Part shown: positions 35,780 through 47,530 of the stretch, piece after piece
How positions within the stretch are numbered: position 1 is the first letter of the stretch
Layout of the letters: each line of letters starts with the position of its first letter
Origin: Dillenia suffruticosa
Taxonomy: Eukaryota; Streptophyta; Magnoliopsida; Dilleniales; Dilleniaceae
Length of the DNA stretch: 64,000 nucleotides
Assembly: GCA_033439265.1 (NCBI GenBank)
Contig: JAVTVX010000016.1
Span: forward strand, 18,584,701 to 18,648,700
Reading direction: 5' to 3'
The notes under the pieces: model-generated
What the model was told of the DNA's origin: nothing
The model's database searches: none
Seen by the model: the letters and a program-made list of their open reading frames with translations, nothing else
Made by a program: the position numbers and the translations under genes

Positions 35780-36711
35780 TTAGAGGCAGTGAACACATCT
35801 ACTAATTGATTTGCAATCTTTTGTAAATGTATTATCTTTTGAACTTCTAGTTTATAGACTTTTGTATGAGGATCCAGAGATGCTAATGATCATATATTTT
35901 TTATGATTTCATTTTTCGATCAATCATTTTCTCCCCCTATTGTCAAAAAAATTTGTTTTATCAAAATGATAGTATGCAAATCTTGCAATAAAAATATCAC
36001 TAGTCAAAGGTTTCAAATATCTAATAAGAGAGGGTGAATCATACCCAATGTTTATTTCTATCCATCTTTAGGATCCATCTTAGTTCGGTGTCGTGTCACT
36101 ACAAGGACATAAATAGCACATCTGAAAATTCTCAAGTGGAAAATATTAGACTTATAATTAAAAGTAAATTATAGAGGGGAATATATATATGATAATTTAT
36201 TGATCCTATAAATATAGGTTCTGCTATATGCAAAAGAACATGTCCACAAGCATATATAAGAAGTTTTGTTCTCATTAATAATAGTCTCGCAATCAATTAC
36301 ATTGATTCGACTAAATCATTTTGTGTATAAACATGACCTACAAGATATTCAATACTGATGCCAATAGACATATAATAGTCATCAAAAGTATGAAACGAAT
36401 ATTCACCAGTATTATCTAATCAAATTGTTTTAATTGCATAACCTGGAAACTATTCTCTTAATTTAATGGTTTGAGCAATCAGTCTCGCAAATGCCAAGTT
36501 GTAAGTTGATAATAAATGAACATGTGAATCTTATAGATATGTCAATTAACATCATAAAATATTTAGAAGGTCCATATGATCGATGAATTGGTCTACATAC
36601 ATCACCATGAATTCTTTCCAGGAATTCAATTCCTACTTTAATTTGTGAAGATCTTGTAATAAATTTTACTTGAGAATAAGCAACATATGAAAATTCATTT
36701 GAGTTTAGCAC
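35780..36711 (-). pseudogene. Copia integrase relic (core and C-terminal part)
   Basis: It begins with KVGIEFLERIHGDVCRPIHR and YFMMLIDISIRFT, which place the first acidic residue (D in GDVC) and the D of LID. It continues with AIKTI, a stop, then LDNTGEYSFHTFDDYYMSIG holding the second acidic region, and HTQNDLVES where the catalytic Glu is expected. The C-terminal stretch reads YDSPSIIRYLEPLTSDIF and ends near IIHLQKIANQLVDVF. Several stops interrupt it. The frame at 36463-36711 is its longest open piece. Confidence 0.85.
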
Positions 36712-36719
36712 CTTTTGAT

Positions 36720-36890
36720 TTTTTTTAATGTTTGGTCATGTGAATTTGCAATTATTTTTCTCATCATTATTGACCTAGGATGTTTTAGTCAATTAAGCCA
36801 AGTGAGAAAATTTTTAGGATCAATAAATTTCTGGTTTACTAAGTGGTGTATTTCAATTGTACTAATTTTAGTGTAAAATAGAACAAAAGA
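36720..36890 (-). pseudogene. Copia GAG-pre-integrase relic
   Basis: INQKFIDPKNFLTWLN, one stop, then LKHPRSIMMRKII on the - strand. This corresponds to the zinc-binding segment before integrase, with the expected His of the H-x-x-x-H pattern only partly kept. Confidence 0.7.
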
Positions 36891-36899
36891 AATAGAAAG

Positions 36900-37330
36900 C
36901 AATTTTTCTACTATACATTTATTTCCAGAAATGATGGTTGTGATAATTTAGTCGACAAGTGTGCGCTAAGTTTGGAATTATTGTAGCAATGCCATAGGTA
37001 TATATTATTTAATAGTGGCTCCATTACCTCATTTATAGTGTAAGTATACATTGTGATAATAATGTTTATGAATATTAAACTCTAATGTCATATAATATAT
37101 ATAATATATATGTATTGTTTCATATGAAGGGAACATATGCAACATATTCAAAGAACAAATTGTAAGAAAAAACTAAATACTTTTCAAATTAACAAAGACT
37201 TCAGTACCTAATTTAGTCGTCGTGTAAGTATTGTGTAAGTATATCAACAGTTAATCTTTTTAATGCTATTAATTTCTTCTATTTACAAGATTTCTTTTCC
37301 TAGTTACGAATCCAAAATACCCCGGAGAGA
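36900..37330. other. AT-rich gap, nothing recognised
   Basis: Non-coding AT-rich DNA with a short AT-repeat near 37085-37115, between the copia relic and the CACTA coding relic. I did not find a CACTA left terminus here. Confidence 0.5.
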
Positions 37331-37945
37331 TTACATATAATTAAATGGATTGCTCATGGATCAGATCCATTGGTTAAAAATTATAGTGGGTATGTGATCA
37401 ATGGAGTAAAAGATCACGAGAAGTGCCTTCAAACTTAAAATTCAAGAGTTGTGGTAGCAGTGGATGACGTTAGTTATGCAATTGTGTGGGATAAAATGCC
37501 CATTGAAGGTAAAGTTAATTATTATGGAATATTACGACAAATCATTCAAGTAACCTATAAAGGAATGTATACATTTATGTTATTTTGGTGTGATTGAGCT
37601 GACCTACAATGAGGATGCAAGAAAGATAGATTTGGCTCAACACTTATGCATTTCTCCTATCTAAATCATACCTATGTTGATTTGTTGGATGATCCTTACG
37701 TGTTGGCATCCTAAGCAAAGAATGTATTTTATGTGGCTAATGAAAGGCATAAAGGATGGTTTATTGTAAAACATGTCAAAGTTAGAGATGAATTTGAGAT
37801 GGGTGATGAAGTTACGAATCAACATTTGAATTTAGAAAGTAATACCTTAGACAATCAGGTATGGATTCGGACTAATGTTGATGAAGATGGAGTAGATGTA
37901 TTAACAGAGATGAATGAGGATGATGGGGTTGATAGAGTAGGATGA
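37330..37945 (+). pseudogene. CACTA (En/Spm) TNP2-type transposase C-terminus (DUF4216 region)
   Basis: The + strand reads IKWIAHGSDPLVKNYSGYVI, VINGVKDHEKCLQT with a frameshift, VNYYGILRQIIQVTYKG, MYTFMLFWCD and a stop. After a gap it reads YVANERHKGWFIVKHVKVRD. This is the domain found after the transposase core in plant CACTA TNP2 proteins, where the Cys-Asp pair and the WFIVKHVK segment are typical. The 70-codon frame at 37733-37945 is its tail, ending in an acidic stretch. The transposase core is not in the window. It is a relic with at least two stops and one frameshift. Confidence 0.8.
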
Positions 37946-37949
37946 GATG

Positions 37950-39630
37950 CATATATGTACAAAATGTAATGAGATTTTGTTACATTATGCAATCATTGAT
38001 TTGTCTTCTCTATTTTTATTTTATTCGGTCTATTTTTATTCCGTGCATAATGACATGTAGTGATATGGCTATAATGCATGGCAATAAGTGGTAATAAGTG
38101 CATAATATGAAGTGATGTTGCTATAAAACAAGTGCTTCCGATGTCACAAAAATTAGATTTTGATAATAAAAATTTAAGTGAAAACTAGATTTGAAAATAC
38201 TCCAAAAATAATCTATAAATTAAGCTGCCAATATCAATGCCAATCCTAGATGGCTGAACTGCAAAAGCTCAATGGCTCAGTGGCTCAGTGGCTAATGTGT
38301 AAAGCACAAACAGTAATAGTCAACCGCTCGGATATAGGTAACAAGTCGTAAAATGTAGTAAGTGATTTTTTGAATAACCTATAGGCAGCATTGACTAAAC
38401 CTAATTAAGAATAAGTGTAATGAAAAAAGAGGCGGGTATTGGAAAAAGTGTATAATGACAAAAGTACAAAAACAATAGTTTTGAAAATTTATTTGTGAAA
38501 ATGATTGTCAAATGACATTAGCCCCTGTGTGATATAATATGTCGCACTATGATATCATTTAAGTTAAAAAAAACATGTGATGTTGAAATAACCCAAGCTG
38601 TTGGATTAATTGGTGATATGCCCAAATTTACCCCAACTATTGGATTAATGAAATGTGATTTATTCGACAACATGCAAAAAATTTAGGATTGCTTGTGGCA
38701 TTGGCATTGCTTTTGAGATATAAATGCACCATTTTTCAATAATTTAATAATATTAATCTTATATTACTATATAATACATTATTATATATTACTATATATT
38801 ATTAATATTACTATATGTGCAGTGGTTGGACCAATTTAGGTGGCATTGTACTTATTCTCATGTTGGATGGAATGAATGGATGATACTATACAATATAAAA
38901 TTATGATTATCAAGATTAATTTAAATAATGTAATGTTACATTGCGAGGATCATGCCTCCCTTTGTGATTATAAATAGTTAATGCTATCTCAAAATAATTT
39001 TGAGTGACTAATATGAAAGTGAGAACTGATGTTAGATAGCTTAATATGGGTTTTGAACTACAAACTCAGTTTCTGTCAATACAAGGTTCTTACCACGTCT
39101 GCCCACATAAGGTTCCATCATGTCGTGTGATAGAATCTTTCGGAACTCATCAGGATTCCGGCCTTGTGTGTGGGGCAAGAAACTCTCCTCTCAAGATCAT
39201 CGTCCTGCATGAGGATTCATCTCTAGCATTTTTCATGGTTGGAAGATAAGAGGAGTTGGGAAGGTGGTGTCAACCTATTTCAATTTCCTCTACTGTTTGT
39301 ACTTAGTTGATGATATAATTTAATTTAATGTAATTAATTAAACTCGCGCAACCAACCACGTGCTTGTGATCCACAAGGGCTTTGTGCAAAATATAGGCCA
39401 AACCTATTCACCCTTTACATTTTTTTCACATTCAAAGCACAATACAGCTATCGATTTTTACTGTAATGACCGGGACTATATATTAACTTAACATGGTATA
39501 CATTGATATATTTTAAAGCATGGTATGTATTGATATACTTTAAAGTAACAACTCTTAAAAATTGTATGAAATATAAAAGGCGGGCTGTGTGGGCGGGTTG
39601 GGCAAGCTCTGGGCCAGGCGCATGGAGCAA
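37950..39630. other. Unassigned AT-rich DNA within the CACTA nest
   Basis: No gene recognised. A 67-codon frame at 39046-39249 resembles nothing I know. Small repeats include a doubled ggctcagtggctcagtggct near 38273 and a repeated GTTGGATTAAT word near 38600 and 38640. Confidence 0.4.
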
Positions 39631-39639
39631 CGAGCTTCT

Positions 39640-39849
39640 GTTTTTTTTTTTTCAGCGAAAGATTTTTTTCGTCGCTAATCCGTCGCTGATATTAGTTGCG
39701 AAAACAAATCTGTCACTGATATTTACCGTGGTCGATTTTACCGACGGATTTAGTGACGAAAAAAATCCGTTACTGATACCCTTCAGCGACGGATTTCTTG
39801 CTTTCAACGATGGATTTTTCCATCGCTGGTGTCGTGTTTTCTGGTAGTG
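39640..39849. mobile_element. CACTA terminus with subterminal repeats (right end)
   Basis: The block ends TTTTCTGGTAGTG, the reverse complement of a CACTACCAGAAAA terminus. Inside it are at least six diverged GCGACGGATTT / AAATCCGTCGCTG words in both orientations, as in CACTA subterminal regions. The sequence just outside is TCA, a candidate 3-bp target duplication. I did not find the partner terminus. It is probably a smaller element nested between the two CACTA coding relics. Confidence 0.65.
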
Positions 39850-40515
39850 TCAAGTTTTCGCTAAAGCAAATTATAACATATATTCAGACCTACACGACAA
39901 ACAACTTTGCAAAATTTTATCAAAAGGTAATCATATTTTTATTTTAAGTTACTTTGGGTTCTATTGGGTTATACTGTGAATGGATATTTGAAAGATTTTA
40001 AAATTTTCCAACTATAAATATGTGACGAACTAAATGATAGATGAGTATTGAAACTGACCACGAAAAAGCACAACCATCCTAAAAATAAGTTTACTCTGAA
40101 AAACTCAAATCATCCCAAGATGTTACCATAAATTTAAAAATAAACAGATTATTTTAATTTGAGCTTTAATATTAACATGTTATCAAATAATTATTCATTT
40201 TTAATTTTTTATTTTGAGCCGTTGACAAGAAATGTAGAGGTTCAATACACTGTCAAGATGTTTGGGACTTAGAAAAAGAAAAGCGCATGATTGTTGAAAT
40301 AAACGAATTAAATTAACCAATAGGAATTGATAGTACGATTTTTACCAAATTTGATTTCTTGACTCTATAATCATAGTGCATTCGATTGCTCTAATAAATT
40401 ATAGGACTTGATGTGACATGCCAATAGAATATAAAGACGACATGTGAAAGATTGTACATGTATCTAGTTTTATTACTCAATGACTTAAGTTAATATATCT
40501 AATTTTATTTCTTAT
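39850..40515. other. Intervening AT-rich DNA, nothing recognised
   Basis: Non-coding, AT-rich, no repeat words found; it could be intron or linker of the CACTA element. Confidence 0.4.
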
Positions 40516-40519
40516 ATAT

Positions 40520-41520
40520 TTCTTTTATTTTAATTGTAGTCAAAGATTGCTTTCAAACTACTAAGAGATGACACTAAGAAATGGGTTATTAAAAATTTGT
40601 TTGACAGATAGAAGAGTTTTAAAAATACTCTGAAATCAAAATGGTTCGACGATTCACTTAGAATAGATAAAAATACCAAGAGAATGGAAGATGAACGGAT
40701 TGATCCAAATAAGTACAAGGAGTTTGTTACTTTATGGTTGAGTGATAAAGAAAACGTATAAGTTACCAATTTTTCTTACTAGTACTTTATAATACAATTC
40801 ATTTGTTATTCTAATACTTTTTTCTTTGTACTAGGAAATTTGTAAAAGAAATTTAAAATATCGCACAAAGTTGACTGGTTCACATTGTTTCAGAGCGAAA
40901 TCATTTGCCAAGTTCATACATGAGAAAGTATAAAGAATTTATATTTTATTTTATTTGCAATTAATTTTACCTACATAACACTTCAAAATGGTATATTTTT
41001 ATCATTATAGACGATATAATCAAGGATGAAATCTTATAGAAGTGAACTTTATATTACAAGTAGAATAAAGTCAAATGGTAGCTTAGTTTCTATAAAAGTA
41101 TCAAAAGTTGTGGTATAGATGATTATCTTTTATGTAATTCTAATTGATATGTTTATGAGACATTAATGTTTGATTCACTTTACTTTACACAGAAATTATA
41201 AAGAGTGAAATAGAGTCTATTGACAGTGAAGAAAGACAAGTAGAAAGTTTGAATTTGTCTTGGGAAAGTTATATCGTATCTAAAGTTAAAAGACCTGATT
41301 TGAGGGGAAGAATCAGATGTATGGGAAATGTTACAACTCCATAACGTGTGCATTCAGCTAAACCTAAGAATGAAGATATGATTGTTATGATGGAACAATT
41401 AATAAAACAAAATCACACTTTTACTAATTTGATGAGCAATGTTGTGTGCATATTGCTATGCATGCTAAAAGTGGATAGCAAGATGAATTGATGAATCTGG
41501 TTAATGATGCAAGGTTTATT
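40520..41520 (+). pseudogene. Transposase_24 (Ptta/En/Spm) relic, second CACTA gene
   Basis: On the + strand: KWVIKNLFDR, a stop, KSFKNTLKSKWFDDS, then DERIDPNKYKEFVTLWLSDK. After an intron-like AT-rich gap it reads YRTKLTGSHCFRAKSFAKFI. Further on (41200-41450) come SEERQVESLNLSWESYIVS and KPKNEDMIVMMEQLIKQN. This order matches the plant Transposase_24 family carried by CACTA elements. The interruptions at about 40760-40830 and 40930-41190 have GT/AG-like edges and could be introns, but stops inside exons mark it as a relic. Confidence 0.75.
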
Positions 41521-41924
41521 ACTGGTATTCAGGTACAGATGTCATTTCTTTGGTTTTTAACATAATCTTACTAATTTCATTTTTATTTTTGAATAATAAT
41601 TCAAATTATTTGTATTGTTGCTAGGAGTGCAAATAGAAGCCAACCATTATCATCATCACCATCTGACTCTATCCCAAAAGATAATATTTTTGTTTACAAC
41701 CATTATTTACAATGTCACCATATAATTATATTCATTTCAGTTTTTATGAATAGATTGATATGAAAAATTGTGCATAAAGTTGATGACCTACTTAGTTTTG
41801 ATATTGGAATGTGCCTTCAAATTATGATGGTAACATTTTTTGTGATCAAAGTGAACATTTTTTGTTTTGAGCATCCCAGAAGATATGTAGTTATGGGACA
41901 CCATCTTAAAAAACTATTGATATT

Positions 41925-43180
41925 ATGTAGTAATCGATAATAAAATGCAGTAAATTTTGCTAACTGAGGATAAAATACAATAATATTCCTAACATTTGCG
42001 ATAACCGATGATAAAATATAGTAATGGTAACTGACGATACAAGACAATAATTTATACTAGCACATGTGGTAACCTATGGTAACACATGTGGTAATCAACA
42101 AAAAAAGCCAATAATTTTTTCTAACAATTATGGTAATCGACAATAAAACATAATAATATTTCTTAATATTTATGGTAAGTGATGATAAAAGACAGTAACT
42201 TATACTAACACAGATGTAACTGACGATAAGTAACATTTCCTAATATTCATGGTAACCGACAAGCAGTAATATTTCCATAAATGCGATAACCGATAAAAGG
42301 CTATAATGTGGTAGCCGACAATAAAAGGCAAAAATAGTAATTTTTACTAACTCTTTTCAAACATATTTGATAACTGACGATAAAAAATAATAATATTAGC
42401 TAATGTATCATATGATAACCAATAATAAATGATAATATTCCTAATAATTGTGATCGTTGTGATAATCAATGATAAAAGACAATAACATGAGGTAACCGAT
42501 AATAAAAAATAGTAATATTTCCTAACATATCATGTGGTAACTGAAGATAACATTTTCTAATATGTGATAACCGACGATTAAATGTAGTAATATTTCCTAC
42601 CACATGTGGTAATCGAGGACAAAAAATAGTAACTTTTACCAACTCTTTTCAAATCGATGTGGTAACTGAGGATAAAAAAACAGTAACATTTCCTAACACA
42701 TGATAACTGATGATAAAAAGTAATAACATTTCCTAATATATGTGGTAACCAGAGATAAAAGACAGTAACTTTTATCAATACTTTTCAAACCGACAATAAA
42801 AAACAGTAATTTCTCCTAACACTTGTGTAACTGATGTTAAAAAATAGTAATTTTTTCTAACACTTGTGGCAACCGATGAGAAAAGACAATAAATTTTCAT
42901 AACATATGTGGCAATCCACGATAAAAGACAGTAACTTTTACTAATATTTTTCTAACAGTTATGGTAACCGATGATAAAAAATAATAACATTTCCTAACAT
43001 ATATGGTATCGGATGATAAAAAGCAATAACTTTTACCAAAATTTTTTAAACCGATGACAAAAGATAGTAACTTTTTTTAATATTTATGATAATCGACGAT
43101 AAAAGATAGTTATTTTTCCTAACACTTGTAGTAATGATAATAAAAGGTTGTAACTTTTACCAACGTTTTTTCTAACCGTC
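41925..43180. repeat. Degenerate subterminal tandem array, about 42-bp unit
   Basis: Roughly 1.25 kb made of repeated words GGTAACCGATGATAAAA, ACAGTAAC and TTTCCTAACA with irregular spacing of about 40-45 bp and heavy sequence drift. Its place between the Transposase_24 relic and a CACTA terminus suggests the transposase-binding subterminal region of the element. Confidence 0.75.
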
Positions 43181-43339
43181 AATATTGATGTAGGACATGC
43201 TCCAATGGTGACCAAAACCATCAACAAAAATCTATCCGAATTGGTATATAGCCAACTGAAACTCGATCCGTCGGAGAAAGTTATGTTGACGGTTTTAGTG
43301 AGTTTTGTAGAGGGATTTTGTCTGTCTAGATAGGATATT

Positions 43340-43353
43340 TGTTTTGTAGTGTT
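43340..43353. mobile_element. CACTA terminus (right end of the larger element)
   Basis: TTTGTTTTGTAGTG, the reverse complement of CACTACAAAACAAA. It lies about 170 bp past the subterminal array and follows GTTTTAGTGAGTTTTGTAGA-type words. Confidence 0.55.
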
Positions 43354-43680
43354 TTAAATGGAAAAATGATATATTGCAACGTCTTTTGTGATGTGAGAAA
43401 ATGATATTGTAAAATATTTGCAATGCCTTTTGTGACTATGTCTGGCGATGCAAAATATTTGCATGTCTTGCAACACCTACAGGGAAACAACGACGGAATT
43501 ATTAATGCCATCATCGTCGCTAAGGTTCTACATCAATTTGTGCAAGAATTAGCATTCACTATTATGATACCCATGTCATTGCAATTTTCCACATTATAAG
43601 CCGTGACATCTCTTATAATATCTCTTTTTTGTCATTGCTGGTTCCCCAATTGGCGTCGCACACGGTTCTATTTTGTAGTG
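43354..43680. mobile_element. Second CACTA-type terminus with its own subterminal words
   Basis: It ends TTTTGTAGTG at 43680. Upstream are repeated GCAACGTCTTTTGTGA / GCAATGCCTTTTGTGA words and CGTCGCTAAGG / GGCGTCGCACACGG words. They differ from the array at 41.9-43.2 kb, so this is another CACTA end or a nested element. Confidence 0.5.
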
Positions 43681-43895
43681 TAGATAATTCTTTAGAAACT
43701 TTCTACATATACAACTTCCTTTGTAGCAAGATTCATTACCATGTATCCAGCTTCCATGGTAAACTATACCACACAATTTAATTTCTTGCTCTTTTAAGGT
43801 ATTGCACCACCTCTAAACCCAAAAAGAGATTCTGAAGTGGATTTTCTGAGATCAAGACGTGCTTGCAAATTAGAATCAAAATAACCAATCAGTTG
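43681..43895 (-). pseudogene. Copia RNase H relic truncated by a CACTA terminus
   Basis: The - strand reads LIGYFDSNLQARLDLRKSTS, ESLFGFRGGAIP, a stop, KSKKLNCVV, a stop, and FTMEAGYMVMNLATKEVVYV. These match the copia RNase H motifs YSDADxAGDxDDRKSTSG and STxEAEY. The frame is cut at 43680, where a TTTTGTAGTG terminus begins, which indicates insertion of a CACTA element into a copia copy. It is a different copia lineage from that at 34.2-36.9 kb. Confidence 0.75.
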
Positions 43896-44074
43896 TAACT
43901 GTGGTATGATAAGATATAATCTATGACATGGTTTATTTCAAAATGACTTGTGAATTTTTAAAGGACAGGTCTGATTAGGATGAAATCCTTGGAAAAAAAG
44001 TCAAATTTTGTGAAAATAAATCAACAGACTGCTAGATTTTCCTTCATCTTCACTTAATGACTTTGAATATTTCT

Positions 44075-44170
44075 TGTAAAAGAAATGTAAGAATCTTGTA
44101 GGCAAGATTAAAAAGTCAAGTTGTAGTTTGAAGGAAGCATGTAGACAGTGGAATGTCAATTTGGAGGACA
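44075..44170 (+). pseudogene. Copia RT fragment (LYGLKQA region)
   Basis: GKIKKSSCSLKEACRQWNVN on the + strand corresponds to the copia motif KLKKSLYGLKQAPRQW. It is in inverted orientation to the RNase H relic at 43.68-43.9 kb, so the copia remains here are rearranged. Confidence 0.5.
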
Positions 44171-44479
44171 ACTGTGTACATTAAGCCTGTGGGAGCTGAT
44201 AGAATAAACCAACCATGTTTATGGAAATATGATACCCCTTATTTCATGTCCGTGTCTATGCACAAGCACCCAGAAAGTGAATTTTAAAATTTTTTAACGC
44301 ATGGAAATGCCATCGCTATTTGTCATTAGTATTTTTCTCAGGACATTTAATTGAGTTTGAGATAAATTTGGTATTAAATAAAATCCTAATATATAATTTT
44401 TTGGATAAATTATTGTCATTTGGTAATCATGTTAAATCTAACTAAATTTGATTCGAGTCGAATTGGATTCTGAAAAAGC

Positions 44480-44640
44480 AAATCTCTCCCACCGCCTTTA
44501 TTTATTTTGTTTTTAACACAAGACTCGAACTATATATCCCTTATACAATGACTTTTTTTTTTTATTGTATAAAACTTTAAACTTGGAATTATCAGGTTGG
44601 GAAGGGGTTGTACCACTAGGCTATCCCCTAGGGACCTTGT
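44480..44640 (-). repeat. tRNA-derived SINE-like fragment
   Basis: The - strand carries an A-box-like TAGCCTAGTGGT and, about 90 bp on, a B-box-like GTTCGAGTCT, with an A-run between. The box spacing is longer than usual. Weak. Confidence 0.3.
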
Positions 44641-45735
44641 ACAATGACTATGAACAAAAAAATTGTTTACATCTTGAGAATCATGCCTCTATCCTTAAAA
44701 AATTCTAGCTTTTCAACAAAACGTTGAAAAAATAAACCAAAAACAAAATGTTGACAATTATGGTGCTAATACTTTATAATTATTATTACCTAATGCATGG
44801 TTGTAATATTACAATTGTTTGCCGAATGTGGGAGAATTTTGCCTGTGGTCCAATCGACTCGAACTTGATTTACTTGCATCATGATTATCGGATATCAACG
44901 TTTTATCAAAAAAAGAATTGTTTTTCAAATGTATTCCACAATTATGGAGAGGGGGTAGGAGCCACAACATGATAGGAGAAAAAGAAAAATAGGGTCCCTC
45001 AGTTATGCCAAGTATCAATTTAAACATCTCATTTTTTCACCCTAACATCAATGTGACATTTTTCATCTACAACATGTGGCGCTCGATGACATGAGGCACA
45101 TTTTATTTATGGGTATTAATGTTCTTCCTAAGTCCTTATATTTGAGCTTGACTGCAAGCTTGAACTTTGAAAGAGACATTCTTACTTATAGGATTGCATA
45201 GAAACAAAGCTATACTATCAAATGGCATCAATACCCTTCTTGTATTTTACCTTTCTAAATAATTTTTTTTGAATATTTTTAAATTAAATATATATATATA
45301 TAAACAATATTGTCAATTTGATTTTATTACCAAATGTTTGTCTTGTCCATATTACAGAATAATAATATAAATAATTATTATATACCAAATTAGATAAATT
45401 AAATAACAATTCTTTATATAAATCAGATATAAAACAATATTATATACCAGGATTTGATAATTAGAATAAAAATTGTTTGATAATTAAATATATACGAGCG
45501 TATTAAGGGCAAGATAGTCGATGAAAATTTCTTTTATGAACAATTAATGAAAATCAAATAATTGATTTTCAGTATAAAAACAAATACTTAATTTGGTAAT
45601 AAATATACCCATATGGAGAAAATCTTCTCAGTATTCGTAAGGGGCAGGGTTAAGATTATGGTAGTGTTCGATGCATCCTTGGGTTGTTGAGTTTAATATT
45701 AGATATTCTCGTTGGCTCCTCGCACATTTTAAATC
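44640..45735. other. AT-rich intergenic DNA, nothing recognised
   Basis: Short antiparallel frames at 44748-45027 show no family resemblance. Confidence 0.4.
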
Positions 45736-45738
45736 ACA

Positions 45739-45744
45739 TATGTA

Positions 45745-45777
<33 letters not shown>

Positions 45778-45790
45778 GCATATATATATT
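45739..45790. repeat. (GT)n(AT)n compound microsatellite
   Basis: GTGTGTGT followed by ATATATAT. It explains the poly-IY/poly-TH frames on both strands. Confidence 0.95.
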
Positions 45791-45834
45791 TTTACCAACC
45801 CACAAAGGATATTTAATTGCCTAAAGGTTGTCAA

Positions 45835-46010
45835 TGGAGAACTCAAGCTTTGTTTGCCGACTTTTTTTTTATTCTTTAAAAATTTAATTATTGGTATCTG
45901 AAAATCTGATTAATTCAGTTATGAAACACAATTTAATACCTGTTTATGTATTCCTAAGACTCAAACTCTAAAAAAGTTTGGCATCTTATCACTAAGCACA
46001 GTATTAACAA
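45835..46010 (-). repeat. tRNA-derived SINE-like fragment
   Basis: The - strand has GTGCTTAGTGATAAG (A-box-like) and AGTTTGAGTCTTA (B-box-like). A related ATTxGTATCTGAAAATCTGATTAATT-type stretch recurs near 47755, supporting a dispersed repeat. Confidence 0.35.
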
Positions 46011-46709
46011 TTTTTTATATATATTAAGTGCATTACAACTTCTTTCTGAATATTAATATATATACATATATATTTTTGTTTTTCTATATAATTATTAAGT
46101 AAATCATATTTAAAATTATTTTATTAAAAAACAATTAGATATACAACTGTCAGTTTATGTATACTAATATTTTAAATATGATATTTTAATTAAAAATTAT
46201 AAAAAAGATATGACAGAAATATGTGCATTAATTTAACTTCTCCTTTTTTTTTCTCTTTTAGCCCTAAAAATTTATTTGTCGAATATAGGTGATTTAGCGT
46301 GAGTGATTTCAAAGATTTTATTGGTTTTGTCCACATAAAGAGTTATTTTTTATTATAATAAAATATTAAATTAAATAAAAATAAAAATAATTAAAATTCT
46401 TATTATAATTTTAAAAAATGCAGAGTTCTTGTATGCTGATATATTTTAGGGACCATCTTTTTTTTTTTCATTTTCTTTTTAGAGAGAGAAAAAGAGAGAG
46501 TCGAGATAGTCAAATTGTTACAATCACTTATCCTCACGTCATAATTCACGTGGAAATTCCATGACAGCTCAATATGGGGCCGGAGATTGACCGGACTTGA
46601 TCGTGCAAAGTGGTTCCCTTGATTTGATTCAACGAAAACAATGGAATTCTTTAACCAATATCTCGAATTCGTATTTTAAAAATAAAAATACAGATACCAT
46701 TGACAAAGT

Positions 46710-46744
<35 letters not shown>

Positions 46745-47450
46745 AATGTACAAGGACTTGGATAACCTAATCACATGGTGTAAGCACCAAGTCCGCCATG
46801 CTACCGAAAGTAGAACAGTTTCACTCGAGCCTTGGTTTTCCTAAATTATAAAGGATTTATATAATTAAAACTACATAATAAAAGCAATTTTTATTTGATA
46901 ATTAAATAAATCATAATTATTAGGCGTAAACCCTTGTATTTATTTATTTTTTTAAATTGCTAAATTATTTGGATTAATTCTTTTAATGGCTTGATCATCA
47001 ATTAATTGATTTAACTTTTCATATAGAGATTGAGAGATAATATATTAAAATAAATCGTGTCAATATAATTTATCATTAATTAATTATCGTATGAGAAAGA
47101 TGTGATATGTGACTAATACAACCGTGTACGGAATTCTTGGTTCTTAATGTGGTATTTCTTAAAACAGATAGACTATTGAGTAGGTGATAAGTGTTAATAT
47201 TATTTGAGAGAAAAATATTATATAATTTAGGAAAATTCCAATTGGCTATATAATTAGCTAGTCTTGATAAATTGGGTTATAATTCAAATTGCTAGCAAAA
47301 TCGGATGCTCAAGTATTTTAATTATGATAGTTTTTTCCCTTATTTATTTGGCTTAATTTTGAAGTGATCTTAATTACTTAGTTTAATTAGTTCTACAAAA
47401 TTGTTTTCAAACTAAGCAGAGTGATTAGTTTACAAATTAGTGTTTGGACA
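46010..47450. other. AT-rich intergenic DNA with an (AT)n tract at 46716-46741
   Basis: No coding or element similarity seen. Confidence 0.4.
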
Positions 47451-47454
47451 GACT

Positions 47455-47530
47455 AATGTATTGTGGGTGTAGTGGTCGGACACTAAATTCTTTTAATTAA
47501 ATTCTTGAATTTGAGTCCCGATAATTAAAA
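47455..47530 (+). repeat. tRNA-derived SINE-like fragment
   Basis: GGGTGTAGTGGTCGG (A-box-like) and TTTGAGTCCCG (B-box-like), about 35 bp apart. Confidence 0.35.

Larger units (their letters stand above)
34200..36900 (-). mobile_element. Degenerate Ty1/copia element, truncated, - strand
   Basis: Reading right to left on the - strand, the domains come in copia order: GAG-pre-integrase, integrase core, integrase C-terminus, RT palm and fingers, RT C-terminus. Stops and frameshifts are frequent. Gag, protease, RNase H and identifiable LTRs are missing. The left end (34217) merges with the short variant of the tRNA-Glu monomer, with the same RT end point as 28570-29199. It therefore shows what the monomer's copia part looked like before truncation. 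Confidence 0.85.

Noticed and set aside
36090..36110. CACTACAAGG as a possible CACTA left terminus
   Set aside because: It falls inside the copia integrase relic, where the reading continues on both sides.
39046..39249. 67-codon + strand frame
   Set aside because: No family resemblance and no promoter or neighbour supporting it.
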